From Filimonas sp. (GTDB lineage Bacteria; Bacteroidota; Bacteroidia; Chitinophagales; Chitinophagaceae), in assembly GCA_017306865.1 (NCBI GenBank), contig JAFKHH010000011.1:310001-374000 (forward strand): 64,000 nt of DNA, read 5' to 3'. The position numbers and the translations under genes are program-made. Below the pieces are notes generated by a model. It worked only from the letters and a program-made list of their open reading frames with translations, made no database searches and had not been told where the DNA came from. This document shows positions 17,364 to 26,786 of this stretch, piece after piece (position 1 is the stretch's first letter; every line of letters begins with the position of its first letter).

Positions 17364-18719
17364 TTATGCTAACTTTTTCATATTAACCGGGTCCCAGTTC
17401 ATTACTTTCTTTTCCCTGTAGCTATCATTACTAAGTAATGCCGGTGCGGCTGCGCGATAGCCGAAAATAGCGTCTTCCATTATTTGGCCATTGTTTCTTA
17501 TGGCACTAAAAAAGTTGAACATGTGATCATACGGGCCGCCTTTGTATCCTTCTTCTGCTTTATACACAATAGATGATGGTGGTAATATTTTTTTCCTGTC
17601 GCTGCTTTGGTTGCCTTGTGTTTTACGGAATGGATCATCATCGTGTGCGGTGTTACGCAATAGCGTTACATCGTCCCAGCCCACATTCATGGCGCCTTCG
17701 CTTCCGATCAATTTCAGGTAAGTAGTGCCGCTTGTGCCGTCTACAAAATTGCAGCGTAGCGATAGGTTGAATGCCGGATGCACATCTGTTTTCGGATAAT
17801 CAAAATCACCGATCTGCACATCGGGTACTTCGCGTCCATCGTTCCAATGACGCAGCCCGCCTGTAGAGTAAATTCTCTCAGGGCCTAATGTATTTGTAAT
17901 AAAATGGAGACTGGAAAAAAGATGCACATACAGATCGCCCGCCATCGCTGTACCATAATCTGTATAGTTGCGCCAGCGGAAGAAGCGCATTTTGTCAAAA
18001 GGCCGTTTAGTTGTATTGCTGATGTAAGTTTCCCAATCCACCGTTTCCGGTGACGCATCATCAGGAATAGGATATTGCCATACAGCAACAGGATCGCGTC
18101 TTGCCCAGAACCCTTCTGCGTAATTCAGCTCACCTATGGCGCCTGCTTTCAGTAGTTCTTTTGCTTTTTCATTTCCCAAAGAAGAGACGCCCTGGCTGCC
18201 CACCTGGAATATTTTTCCGGAGCTTTTTTGCGCGGCTATCACTGCCGGGCCTTCATCTATGGAATGTACCATTGGCTTTTCGCAATACACGTGCTTACCT
18301 GCATTCAGTGCATCTACAGAAATTTGTTTATGCCAATGATCAGGTGTTGCAATGATGACTGCATCAATATCTTTTCTATTCAGTATTTCTTTGTAACGCT
18401 GCGTCGTAAAAAGATCCTTGCCCCACCGCTTCTTAGCTGCTTCCAGCCTACCCGTGTACAGATCGCATACTGCTACCAGTTTTATACCTGGCACTTGTAA
18501 AGCTGTATTGGTATCGCTTGTGCCCATGCTACCTGCACCGATCAGTGCAATGTTCAGGTTGTCATTAGGTGAAAGATATTGCTGACTGTCCAGCCGGATA
18601 ATGTATTCTTCGCTATTGCTTTTTTCAAAGGCTGACGCATACTTGCTCATTAAGAGCGCGCCGGAAGATAGACCCAATGCTTTTAAAAATTTTCTGCGTG
18701 CAGAATAATCATTGTTCAT
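17364..18719 (-). CDS. TAT-exported Gfo/Idh/MocA-family oxidoreductase
   Basis: This is a nucleotide-dependent sugar oxidoreductase, probably interconverting hydroxyl and 3-keto groups. The start at 18719 (451 residues) puts a twin-arginine signal at the N-terminus (SARRKFLKALG, RR at 8-9). The Rossmann motif IALIGAGSMG is at 57-66 and the family EKP lysine motif at 147-149 (YCEKPM). The C-terminal domain is the usual alpha/beta fold with HLFSSLHFI and a DUF-like tail. It is probably co-expressed with the downstream DUF1080 gene, although a 270-bp repeat-rich spacer separates them. The longer frame upstream to 18785 lacks a plausible N-terminus. Confidence 0.86.
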   Translation of the reverse strand: MNNDYSARRKFLKALGLSSGALLMSKYASAFEKSNSEEYIIRLDSQQYLSPNDNLNIALIGAGSMGTSDTNTALQVPGIKLVAVCDLYTGRLEAAKKRWGKDLFTTQRYKEILNRKDIDAVIIATPDHWHKQISVDALNAGKHVYCEKPMVHSIDEGPAVIAAQKSSGKIFQVGSQGVSSLGNEKAKELLKAGAIGELNYAEGFWARRDPVAVWQYPIPDDASPETVDWETYISNTTKRPFDKMRFFRWRNYTDYGTAMAGDLYVHLFSSLHFITNTLGPERIYSTGGLRHWNDGREVPDVQIGDFDYPKTDVHPAFNLSLRCNFVDGTSGTTYLKLIGSEGAMNVGWDDVTLLRNTAHDDDPFRKTQGNQSSDRKKILPPSSIVYKAEEGYKGGPYDHMFNFFSAIRNNGQIMEDAIFGYRAAAPALLSNDSYREKKVMNWDPVNMKKLA

Positions 18720-18880
18720 GGTTAAAAGGGAATTTGTATAGATTAAATGATTCGTAAGATTTATCCTATGCCCCGGCCAATACACACTTTACCCTGATTC
18801 TAAATATAAGTGTTTAACCTTACGTTTCTCACATACAAGTTTTCTAAAACAGCTAAACAAACGATTGCGTTAAATTAATA

Positions 18881-18915
18881 AAGCCCTATAAGATTTTTAA
18901 AACCTTATAGGGCTT
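18881..18915. repeat. 33-35 nt palindrome, copy 1
   Basis: An inverted repeat with AAGCCCTATAAG and CTTATAGGGCTT arms around a T/A-rich centre. It belongs to the CCTATAAGG palindrome family found seven times in the window. It lies after lacI and before the oxidoreductase gene, so it may end the lacI transcript. Confidence 0.7.
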
Positions 18916-18993
18916 ACTGTTTATGTTTTTTCACGCTCTTTTACTGGAAACGATGAAACAATTTAATCCTCCAACAATATAACAATGTACCAA

Positions 18994-20007
18994 TTATTGC
19001 CTCGTAGAATCTCTCGGTATAAGGGTAGCTGCTATTGTTACTTTCTCGTTCATGATCGTTGCATTCTTTTTGTCTAATGAGCGGAACAGGATAGTAGCCG
19101 CACGTTTTCCAATATCATACGCCGGTTGCGTAATTGTAGTAAGTGATGGATTTAATAAGGAGGCAGTATTCAGATTCGAGAAGCTGATTACTTTTATATC
19201 TTTTGGTATCTGGATGCCAAGCTCATTACAGGCATGGTAGGTGGTGATCGCTAATTTTTCTACAGAGGCAAATACGCCGTCGGGTCTTTTTTTGCCTGAC
19301 AAAACACGTTTAACCTGCTTCAGGTTCTCTTCCGCGTTATTGGTATCGTAAACCACATAGTTGGGGTTTACTTTCAACTTATGCATTTTCAATGCTTCTT
19401 CATAACCCAACATTCGCTTGTTGCCAATGGATACAAAAGATGGTACGGAGAAGAATGCAATATTCTTACAGCCCTGTTCTATAAGGTGTTCCGTACCCTT
19501 AAAGGCGCTTTCAAAGTCATCTGTTGTAACTTTTGTCGTATCTACATTGTCACACACACGGTCAAAGAAGACGATCGGAATATTTTTTTGTTTCAGGGCA
19601 TGTATATGCTGAATATCATTTGTTTCGTTTGATACGGACATCAACACACCGTCTACACGGCCGCTTTGTAAATAGCGGGTGATAGACTGCTCTTTTGCAT
19701 AGTTTTCATGTGTAAGGTAAATAAGTACATGGTAACCCTTTTCCTGGGCAACATCCTCAATTCCGTTGATGGCTAGCGAAAAAAAGTTGTTCGCAATTTC
19801 CGGAACAATGACCGCGATGGTTTTGCTTTTGTGTTTTCTGAGGCTGCTAGCGTAGGGATTGGGTTCATAATTGAGCTTGTGAGCGAGGGCCATTACCTTC
19901 TTTTTGGTGTCATCTCCTATGTCATAACTGTCTCGTAATGCGCGAGATACGGTAGATACCGCCAATCCTAGCTCTTTGGCCAAATGTTTTAAGTTCACTG
20001 TCGTCAT
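18994..20007 (-). CDS. LacI-family transcriptional regulator
   Basis: This sugar-responsive DNA-binding regulator has 337 residues. The N-terminal LacI helix-turn-helix (about 4-50) shows LKHLAKELGLAVSTVSRALRDS, followed by a hinge helix (NPYASSLRKHKSKTI) and a periplasmic-binding-protein-like sensor domain (IAVIVPEIANNFFSLAINGIE onward, to about 330). It is divergent from susC and upstream of the oxidoreductase and DUF1080 genes, so it probably controls this locus. A LacI-type operator candidate lies at 20060-20076 between it and susC. The ligand is not predictable. Confidence 0.92.
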   Translation of the reverse strand: MTTVNLKHLAKELGLAVSTVSRALRDSYDIGDDTKKKVMALAHKLNYEPNPYASSLRKHKSKTIAVIVPEIANNFFSLAINGIEDVAQEKGYHVLIYLTHENYAKEQSITRYLQSGRVDGVLMSVSNETNDIQHIHALKQKNIPIVFFDRVCDNVDTTKVTTDDFESAFKGTEHLIEQGCKNIAFFSVPSFVSIGNKRMLGYEEALKMHKLKVNPNYVVYDTNNAEENLKQVKRVLSGKKRPDGVFASVEKLAITTYHACNELGIQIPKDIKVISFSNLNTASLLNPSLTTITQPAYDIGKRAATILFRSLDKKNATIMNEKVTIAATLIPRDSTRQ

Positions 20008-20059
20008 GGCAAGTTATTTCCCGGTTTCGTTGCATGGATTTGCATAAAAATAGATTAAA

Positions 20060-20076
20060 GTTTCGAAACCGTTTCC
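20060..20076. promoter_or_regulatory. Candidate LacI-family operator
   Basis: Two overlapping palindromes occur: GTTTCGAAAC (20060-20069, perfect) and GAAACCGTTTC (20065-20075). The GAAAC/GTTTC half-sites resemble known LacI/GalR-family operators. The site lies about 55 bp upstream of the lacI start and 95 bp upstream of susC, where it could repress both. A further half-site, CGGTTTCG, is at about 20022-20029. Confidence 0.55.
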
Positions 20077-20168
20077 GTAAATAAATATGGAACAAAAAGT
20101 TTAAGGCGTGTGAAAATTCTTCAATTTAACAGCGTTTTTGCTTATTAAACATATAAAATTGCTTGTTT

Positions 20169-23100
20169 ATGCGACGATTCCTGCTTGCGATTTGCATGAT
20201 ACTCTTCATGTGCGTTAGCGTGTTTGCCCAATCCAGAAAGATTTCCGGAAAAGTTTTATCTACAGACAATAAACCTTTACCGAACGCTTCAGTTAGCGTA
20301 AAAGGCTCGTCTGTGAATGTAGTTGCAGGAGACGATGGTTCCTTTACCATTAATGTACCTGACAAGCCAAACCTAACGCTTGTGGTATCTGCTGTGGGTT
20401 ATGATACCCAAGAACAGAAATTGGCTGTAGGGACGACTACCGTAGAGGTTGCGCTCAAAGAGTCTTCGAAGAATTTAAACGAAGTAGTAGTGGTTGGTTA
20501 TGGAACCAGCCGGAAAAAGGATTTGACGGGTGCAGTAGCATCTGTTGCAGTAAAAGACCAGGATAAAACTCCGATACTTGGTACTGCGCAAATGCTGCAG
20601 GGACAGGTGAGCGGTGTACAGGTTACACAAAACCAGGCTCAGCCAGGCGGAGCAGTATTTTCCATTCGTATCCGAGGTACAAACTCTATCCAGTCCAGCA
20701 GTGAGCCATTGTACGTGATAGATGGTTATGCTGGTGGAGATGTAGCAGCGGTTAACCCAAGCGACATCTTGTCTATAGATGTATTAAAGGATGCCTCAGC
20801 AACAGCTATTTATGGTAGTCGTGGTGCTAATGGCGTAGTTCTCATTACAACTAAGAGGGGTAAAGCTGGCGGGCGCAGCATATCTATAGATGCATATACA
20901 GGCATTCAGACCGTGGCGAAAAGATATGATATGATGAACGGTCAGCAGTACGGATTGTTCCTTGATTCGCTACAAGCTGAAAATAACCGTTACGGTAATA
21001 CAAACATTCCTTTGCCGTACACAACAGACCAGATCAATAGTTTTGGAAAAGGTACAGACTGGCAAGACCAAATCTTCAGAACAGCGCCTATCTCTAATAT
21101 CTCAGTCGGATTTAATGGCGGTAATGGAGATACGCGCTATTACTTAAGCGTTGCTTATTTCACACAAAAGGGCATTATCATCGGTTCTGACTATAAAAGG
21201 GGAACTGTAAGGTTTAACCTTGATCAGACAATCAGCCCTAAAATTAAAGTAGGGTTCTCTTCTCAATTATCTTACGACTATCAGAATGCTCCTTCTGTAA
21301 ACACTAGTGGTGGTGCAACAACTCCAAGCGTATTATGGGATGCAGTAAGGTTTAGCCCTATCCTTCCTGTAAGAGATAGTTCGGGCGCATATACTTATCA
21401 AAACGGCCCTGGCCCACTGGCTACACCGATTGGTAACCCGGTTGCGTACGCAAACGAAGCGATAGATGCCAACTATAACTTTAAAGCATTGGTAAATACA
21501 TACGCAGAGTATGAAGTAATAAAGGGGTTGAAGCTGCGTAGCAGTTTTGGGGTGAATTACAGAAATGGCGGAAGCAAAAACTTCATACCAACTACTTTGT
21601 TTGTAGGTGCAAGTAATGGAGGTTCTGCCGGACAAGGTTCAAGTCAAAATTATAGCTGGCTGAATGAGAATACGATCACTTATGATAAAGAGATAAACAG
21701 GAACAATGCTATTACAGCAGTAGCCGGTTTTACATTCCAGCACTGGTATGATAAGAGTTTTAATGCAGGTATTACAAACCTGTCTACTAATAACCAAGGC
21801 GCAGATAACCTTAGTATTGGTACAGCAACAACACCTACTTCTACTTTTAATGAAAATGTGTTGGCTTCTTATTTTGGTAGGGTTAACTATCGTTTGCTGG
21901 ACAAATTCCTTTTCACATTCACGATGCGTGCGGACGGCTCTTCCCGTTTTGGTACAAACAATAAATGGGGCTATTTCCCTTCAGGAGCGTTTGCGTACCG
22001 TTTGTCTGATGAAAACTTTATTAAGAAAATTAAAGCAATCAACGATCTTAAACTGCGTTTGAGCTATGGTGTTACTGGTAACCAGGAGATTGGTTCTTAT
22101 AGCTCGTTAAGTAAGTACACTGCAAACGCTTATTCTATGGGATCGGGCCCTGCGCCAGTTGTTGGAACATCACCTTCAAACATACCTAACCCTAATTTGA
22201 AATGGGAGTCAACGGCTTCTTACAATGCAGGTGTAGATGTGGCTTTATGGAATAGCAGGATACAGGTAACAATGGATTATTACTACAAAAAGACTTCTAA
22301 TCTGTTGTTGAACTTAAGTATTCCACAGACGTCTGGATATGCAAGCATTTTGCAGAACATTGGCTCTGTTTCCAACCAGGGTTTTGAATTGGGAATTAAT
22401 AGCAGAAATATTCAGAATAAAAATTTCCAATGGACTACTTCTTTGAATTTCTCTACTAATAAAAACAAGGTACTTGATATTGGTTCCAATCCGCAAATTT
22501 ATGTAGGTGATCTTAGCGGTAGCTTGTTCCCATCTTCTACAGCAAAATCAGGTATCATTCTCGTAGGCCAACCAATTGGCTCATTCTATGGCTATGTGTT
22601 TGATGGTATCTGGCAGTCTCAAGATCAAATTACAAAAAGCGGCACTAAACAAGCCGTTAAGCCAGGTGATCCAATCTATAAAGACCTGAATGGTGATAGC
22701 GTACTGAATGGTTCTGACAGACGTATTATAGGCCGTGCATTACCTAAGTTTACTTATGGTATTACTAATAATTTTACATACGGCAGATTTAACCTGAATA
22801 TTTTCATTCAGGGTGTTTATGGTAATAACATCTTTAATGAGAACCGCTATGAAATTGAGAACGGTTCTGCAAACTTTAATAAACTGGCATACGTACTTAC
22901 AGATAGCTGGCATGGTGTAGGAACAAGCAATACTAATGCAAGGATCAGCAGTGTGTTAAGAAGAAGTACAGGCGTTACCAGTGACGTAATTGAAGACGGT
23001 AGTTACCTGCGTTTTAAAACAATTACATTGTCTTATGATGTACCACTGCCAAAGATTACAAAAGTGTTTAAGACAGCCACTGTTTATGTAACAGGGCAGA

Positions 23101-23243
23101 ACCTTATCACAATAACGAAGTATAGCGGATATGATCCGGAAGTAAACTCATTCGGAACAAGTAACCAGCTTTCTTTGGGAACTGATTACAATGCATATCC
23201 TACTTACAGAAGTTATTTACTAGGTGTGAAATTCGGATTCTAA
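20169..23243 (+). CDS. SusC-like TonB-dependent outer-membrane transporter
   Basis: This is an oligosaccharide importer of the outer membrane, energised by TonB. I start it at the ATG at 20169 (1024 residues), not the TTG two codons upstream. The signal peptide is MRRFLLAICMILFMCVSVFAQ. Next come a carboxypeptidase-regulatory-like beta domain (about 24-100), a TonB-box region with NEVVVVGYGT near 105, the plug (about 115-225, with YVIDGYAGGDVAAVNPSDI and AIYGSRGANGVVLITTKRG) and a 22-strand barrel ending in GVKFGF. It pairs with the SusD gene 22 bp downstream. Substrate is inferred to be a glycoside handled by the neighbouring 3-keto-sugar enzymes. Confidence 0.95.
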   Translation: MRRFLLAICMILFMCVSVFAQSRKISGKVLSTDNKPLPNASVSVKGSSVNVVAGDDGSFTINVPDKPNLTLVVSAVGYDTQEQKLAVGTTTVEVALKESSKNLNEVVVVGYGTSRKKDLTGAVASVAVKDQDKTPILGTAQMLQGQVSGVQVTQNQAQPGGAVFSIRIRGTNSIQSSSEPLYVIDGYAGGDVAAVNPSDILSIDVLKDASATAIYGSRGANGVVLITTKRGKAGGRSISIDAYTGIQTVAKRYDMMNGQQYGLFLDSLQAENNRYGNTNIPLPYTTDQINSFGKGTDWQDQIFRTAPISNISVGFNGGNGDTRYYLSVAYFTQKGIIIGSDYKRGTVRFNLDQTISPKIKVGFSSQLSYDYQNAPSVNTSGGATTPSVLWDAVRFSPILPVRDSSGAYTYQNGPGPLATPIGNPVAYANEAIDANYNFKALVNTYAEYEVIKGLKLRSSFGVNYRNGGSKNFIPTTLFVGASNGGSAGQGSSQNYSWLNENTITYDKEINRNNAITAVAGFTFQHWYDKSFNAGITNLSTNNQGADNLSIGTATTPTSTFNENVLASYFGRVNYRLLDKFLFTFTMRADGSSRFGTNNKWGYFPSGAFAYRLSDENFIKKIKAINDLKLRLSYGVTGNQEIGSYSSLSKYTANAYSMGSGPAPVVGTSPSNIPNPNLKWESTASYNAGVDVALWNSRIQVTMDYYYKKTSNLLLNLSIPQTSGYASILQNIGSVSNQGFELGINSRNIQNKNFQWTTSLNFSTNKNKVLDIGSNPQIYVGDLSGSLFPSSTAKSGIILVGQPIGSFYGYVFDGIWQSQDQITKSGTKQAVKPGDPIYKDLNGDSVLNGSDRRIIGRALPKFTYGITNNFTYGRFNLNIFIQGVYGNNIFNENRYEIENGSANFNKLAYVLTDSWHGVGTSNTNARISSVLRRSTGVTSDVIEDGSYLRFKTITLSYDVPLPKITKVFKTATVYVTGQNLITITKYSGYDPEVNSFGTSNQLSLGTDYNAYPTYRSYLLGVKFGF

Positions 23244-23265
23244 AAACACATTTAAAATCATTACA

Positions 23266-24678
23266 ATGAAAAAGTTTAGCATAATCATAGCGGGTCTTTA
23301 TGGCGCTCTTGCATTCACTTCATGTAAGAAGGCGCTTACAGAGAAACCACATACATTTCTGACGCCAGATAATTTTTATCAAACAGCAGCAGATGCGCAG
23401 GCAGCGGTAAATGGTGTGTTTTCTCCATTGCAGGATCAAAAGTATTATCAGCGTACTGTTTATATTATATCTGAGGTATCGGGAGATTTCTTCTACCCGA
23501 ATCCAAACTCTGGAGACCGTGGTGATATATACCAGGGAACGCAAACAGGAACAAATGGTGAGGTAACGAACTGGTGGGTTTACAGCTACAGGCTGATTAA
23601 AAATGCCAATGATGTTGTAACATATGTTCCGGGAATAAACATGGATACTACTTCACGAAATAATCTTGTTGGTAATGCCCGTTTCCTTCGTGGCATGGCT
23701 TATTTTGACTTGGTGAGAACATATGGTGATGTGCCATTATTGCTATCTGCAGTTCAATCAGATTTGTATCCAAGGAAAACAGAAGCAGCAAAAGTATATG
23801 ACCAGGTGATTGCAGATCTGAAATATGCCGAGGCGAATTGCTTTCACATGAACAAACTAACGCAAATTGGGATGATTTCATCTGAAGCTGCTTCTGCTAT
23901 GCTGGCACGCGTTTATTTACAACGCTCCAGTATGTCTTACGCACAAGCAACGGATAACCAGGATGCGCTTGCGGAATGCAATAAAGTGATTGCTTATTCA
24001 AATGCGAATTCCAGTGTGCTTGCTTTGTCAAAAAACTTTGCAGACATATTTGATGTAACTAAAAAAAATGGGCCAGAAATTATCTTTAATGTGCAGTTTG
24101 GCGCTTCGCCTAATCCGGTGAACCTGACAAACAGGATGTTTGATCCTTCGTCTGGTGCTTATGGCGGTTACGGTTCTTTCATTGGTTCAAATGACTTTTA
24201 TAATTCATTTGACGCAGCAGATACTGTTCGTCGTCGTGTAACAATAGGTACTTCTGACGGCGGTTTCCGTTGGATTTCTAAGTATCGTGATCCGGGTGTG
24301 AAAGCTACGGCCAGTGGTAGAAATAACTGGATTGTTTTGCGCTATGCAGACGTTTTGTTAATGCAGTCCGAAGCTATGAATAATATCAACCCTGCTGACC
24401 CCAATAAGTTTGGTGGTATTAACCAGGTAAGAACAAGGGCTGGCCTTAACAATAACTTGCTCAGCTTATCTAATACACCAACTTCAGCAGATTTTGTAAA
24501 CGCATTAGTGAAAGAGAGAGGTTGGGAGCTAGCCGTTGAGGGACATAGAAGATGGGATTTGTTGCGATTTAAAAAATTCCAGCAAATTAAAGCTGCACAA
24601 GGGTATGTTATCCCGGACAGTAAGCTACTGATGCCTATTCCGCAAAGCGAAATTGATTTAAATCCAAATCTTAAATAA
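23266..24678 (+). CDS. SusD/RagB-family glycan-binding lipoprotein
   Basis: This is the surface lid of the SusC transporter. The 470 residues begin with a lipoprotein signal (MKKFSIIIAGLYGALAFTSC, lipid Cys20). The SusD-like N-terminal region (about 30-210) contains FYQTAADAQAAVNGVF and NARFLRGMAYFDLVRTYGDVPLL. The C-terminal SusD/RagB domain (about 270-470) contains LRYADVLLMQSEAMN, VKERGWELAVEGHRRWDLLRF and a final LMPIPQSEIDLNPNL. All are typical family motifs. No glycoside hydrolase of a classic PUL is adjacent. A strong terminator follows. Confidence 0.95.
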   Translation: MKKFSIIIAGLYGALAFTSCKKALTEKPHTFLTPDNFYQTAADAQAAVNGVFSPLQDQKYYQRTVYIISEVSGDFFYPNPNSGDRGDIYQGTQTGTNGEVTNWWVYSYRLIKNANDVVTYVPGINMDTTSRNNLVGNARFLRGMAYFDLVRTYGDVPLLLSAVQSDLYPRKTEAAKVYDQVIADLKYAEANCFHMNKLTQIGMISSEAASAMLARVYLQRSSMSYAQATDNQDALAECNKVIAYSNANSSVLALSKNFADIFDVTKKNGPEIIFNVQFGASPNPVNLTNRMFDPSSGAYGGYGSFIGSNDFYNSFDAADTVRRRVTIGTSDGGFRWISKYRDPGVKATASGRNNWIVLRYADVLLMQSEAMNNINPADPNKFGGINQVRTRAGLNNNLLSLSNTPTSADFVNALVKERGWELAVEGHRRWDLLRFKKFQQIKAAQGYVIPDSKLLMPIPQSEIDLNPNLK

Positions 24679-24700
24679 GTATTGTATTTAATAAGCAATG

Positions 24701-24729
24701 AAAAAAGCCGCTCACAGAGCGGCTTTTTT
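24701..24729. terminator. Terminator after susD
   Basis: Perfect 13-bp stem (AAAAAAGCCGCTC, loop ACA, GAGCGGCTTTTTT), with T-runs in both directions. It lies 22 bases past the susD stop and ends the susCD operon. Confidence 0.9.
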
Positions 24730-24797
24730 GTTGTCATAAAAATATTTCTCCGTCCTGTTTCAGAGCTGTAGCTTTATAGTCTACTAAAACTCTTTTT

Positions 24798-24986
24798 ATG
24801 AAACGCCAATCTGCTAATGCTGCTATTTTAATTTCAGTTGGTTTATTTGTAATTGCCGGCACTTTCATTTTGTCCCGGTTGGTTCATGTAAGTGATATGG
24901 TGAAAGGGCTGCTAATGGGTATAGGAATAGGATTGATGGCTTTGTTTTTCATTGCAAGAAAAAAACAAAAGGCACAGACTCATTAG
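24798..24986 (+). CDS. Small two-helix membrane protein
   Basis: This 62-residue protein has two predicted membrane helices (about 8-25 and 35-53) and a basic C-terminus (ARKKQKAQTH). I do not recognise a family. It stands between the susD terminator and the cation channel gene, with its own start MKRQSANAA. A real gene is likely, because the hydrophobic pattern and the positive-inside tail are sensible, but the function is unknown. Confidence 0.6.
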   Translation: MKRQSANAAILISVGLFVIAGTFILSRLVHVSDMVKGLLMGIGIGLMALFFIARKKQKAQTH

Positions 24987-25076
24987 ATCATGTAGTGTTT
25001 ACGGCAAAAGCTGACCATAAGAATGTATGGTTGGCATTATATAATCAGAAGCACATAACGGTAGGTTGTGTGCTTT

Positions 25077-25106
25077 TTTGTTTTATATGGCTAAAGTGTA
25101 CTTTTG
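25077..25106 (+). promoter_or_regulatory. Bacteroidota-type promoter of the channel gene
   Basis: A -33 TTTG (25077-25080) and a perfect -7 box TACTTTTG (25099-25106, consensus TAnnTTTG) are separated by 18 bases. Transcription would begin about 15 bases before the ATG at 25128. This argues against the upstream TTG start at 25104. Confidence 0.7.
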
Positions 25107-25127
25107 TCCTTCGCAAACCTTGAATAT

Positions 25128-25961
25128 ATGAGCACCGGACAACGTCCAACTATGCGGCCCTGGCAATACAAATTGCACAGTATCATTTTTGAGTCAAACA
25201 CATTTTATGGAAAACTGTTTGACATTGCATTGCTTGCCTGTATTCTCCTTAGTGTTATTGTTGTAATGATAGATAGCGTGCCGCCTTACCATGCAAAATA
25301 TGCAGATATATTTTACGCAATTGAATGGGTGTTTACTATTTTATTTACGGCGGAGTATATTCTCAGGTTGTTTTGCATACGGAAACCAATGGCCTATGCT
25401 TTAAGCTGGATGGGCATTATTGACCTGTGCGCGATTATCCCAACCTATATAAGCTTGTTAGTAGCTGGCACGCAATATTTGTTAGTGTTGAGGGCATTAC
25501 GTCTGTTGCGCATTTTCCGGATATTCAAACTGTGGCATTTTTTAGATGAAGGGCGTTTCTTATTAGAAGCATTGGCAAAGAGTGTAAGAAAGATCAGCAT
25601 TTTTATGCTTTTCATTGTGATTATTGTCGTTATCCTGGGTTCTTGCATGTATTTAATAGAAGGGGCATCCAATGGCTTTAATAGCATTCCTGAAAGCATT
25701 TATTGGGCAATTGTGACGATTACGACGGTTGGCTATGGGGATATTTCTCCTGTTACACCGCTCGGGAAACTGTTGTCCTGCATACTGATGCTTTGTGGCT
25801 ATGGCATTATAGCTGTGCCAACGGGTATAGTTACGAGCCAGATGATGGCTGAATGGAGAAACAAACATATAAGTGATGTGCAGTGCAAAAGCTGTGGCAA
25901 GTGGAATCATGAAAAAGATGCAAAATATTGTAGGTATTGTGGAGCTTCATTAGGTGAATAA
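25128..25961 (+). CDS. Voltage-gated-type potassium channel with zinc ribbon
   Basis: This 277-residue inner-membrane cation channel has a six-helix Kv layout. S1-S3 span about 28-112. The S4 carries the arginine ladder LRALRLLRIFRIFK (R122, R125, R128, R131). S5, the pore helix and the filter TVGYGD (200-205) follow, then S6 (about 213-238) with the PTG hinge region. The cytoplasmic C-terminus is a compact zinc ribbon, CKSC (253-256) and CRYC (268-271), an unusual addition to this family. The start is set by the promoter just upstream. K+ selectivity is inferred from the filter. Confidence 0.88.
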   Translation: MSTGQRPTMRPWQYKLHSIIFESNTFYGKLFDIALLACILLSVIVVMIDSVPPYHAKYADIFYAIEWVFTILFTAEYILRLFCIRKPMAYALSWMGIIDLCAIIPTYISLLVAGTQYLLVLRALRLLRIFRIFKLWHFLDEGRFLLEALAKSVRKISIFMLFIVIIVVILGSCMYLIEGASNGFNSIPESIYWAIVTITTVGYGDISPVTPLGKLLSCILMLCGYGIIAVPTGIVTSQMMAEWRNKHISDVQCKSCGKWNHEKDAKYCRYCGASLGE

Positions 25962-26108
25962 GGGCAGGAGTAAAGGAGGATTGTAAAATAATTTATAGCC
26001 GTTCTCTTCTCCGTGCGGAAATGAGAGCGGGAGAGAGGTCGCATGAAAAAAAATAAAGTGCTAGTTAAGTCGCCTTGCATTGAATATGTAATATAAAAAG
26101 CGATGGCC

Positions 26109-26173
26109 AGAGTGGGCCACTTTCGAAAAGCATCTTTTCCAATTGCAGATACACCCAAAAAATGGCCCACTCT
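26109..26173. repeat. Hairpin between convergent genes
   Basis: Perfect 11-bp arms (AGAGTGGGCCA at 26109-26119, TGGCCCACTCT at 26163-26173) enclose a 43-base loop that itself contains a GAAAAG-CATC-TTTTC hairpin. It is a probable terminator or structured element. The rest of the 25962-26247 gap shows nothing recognisable. Confidence 0.5.
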
Positions 26174-26247
26174 TACCATTCTCGCCGCATCGTCTCTTCT
26201 TCTCGGATGTTGAGTAGAAAATACAGTATGATAGTTACTAGTGAAGT

Positions 26248-26592
26248 TTACCGCTGCACATTGTAATTGCCCGGTGTGTTGCCAACATATACATCTTCCA
26301 GTAGCTTCAATGCCTTTCTTGCGTCAAAGTATATTTCATCTTCGGGTTCTTTCAGTTCTTCGAGTATGCTGTACTCAAAGGCATCTGCGCCGTATTTATT
26401 CCAGTCTTGTTGCAATGCTTCATTTCGATGTGATCCCATGCGTAGCTGGAAAAATTGAGAATTGGCGGCTTTAGATAAGTCTTGCGAATTGCCAATAAAT
26501 GTTTTCCCTGATTCTTTATGTTTTATCTGGAATACACCCATCGGTTGTTTTTCCAGTTTATATGCTTGTTTTAGTTCTTTTTGGCGGGACAT
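26248..26592 (-). CDS. GIY-YIG-like nuclease-family protein
   Basis: This small 114-residue protein resembles the GIY-YIG fold. The segment GVFQIKHKESGKTFIGNSQDL (about 19-39) sits where the GIY...YIG strands would be, followed by LRMGSHRNEALQQDWNKYG (about 51-69) and FEYSILEEL. The canonical tyrosines are replaced (GVF and FIG), so catalytic activity is doubtful. It could be a degenerate nuclease or a binding protein. It is flanked by AATTGTT word repeats and is monocistronic. Homologues of this length are usually annotated only as GIY-YIG family. Confidence 0.7.
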   Translation of the reverse strand: MSRQKELKQAYKLEKQPMGVFQIKHKESGKTFIGNSQDLSKAANSQFFQLRMGSHRNEALQQDWNKYGADAFEYSILEELKEPEDEIYFDARKALKLLEDVYVGNTPGNYNVQR

Positions 26593-26593
26593 G

Positions 26594-26785
26594 ATGTGAA
26601 AATTGTTAAATGGTTATATGGTTAAATTGTTGGCATTACTGGTTGCCGGCAATCCGGATAACTGGTATGCGAGGTAATTTGAAAGTGAGGTGAAAATTGT
26701 TGAATTGTTATATGGTTAAATTGTTATCAGGTTACATACCATAGTTGCAAATAACAATTAAACCATATAACAATCCAGCAATGTA
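26594..26785. repeat. AATTGTT word arrays with inverted halves
   Basis: Words of the type AATTGTTAAATGGTTATATGG at about 26597-26630 and 26697-26730 are followed by the complement AACAATTAAACCATATAACAA (about 26753-26773). An ACTGGTTGCCGG/CCGGATAACTGG motif at about 26639-26664 matches the one near 1378-1407. Confidence 0.6.
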
Positions 26786-26786
26786 C

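Noticed and set aside
18860-18871. AACG-ATTG-CGTT motif upstream of the oxidoreductase gene as a second LacI operator.
   Set aside because: The half-sites differ from the GAAAC/GTTTC type at 20060 and the match is short, so chance is likely.
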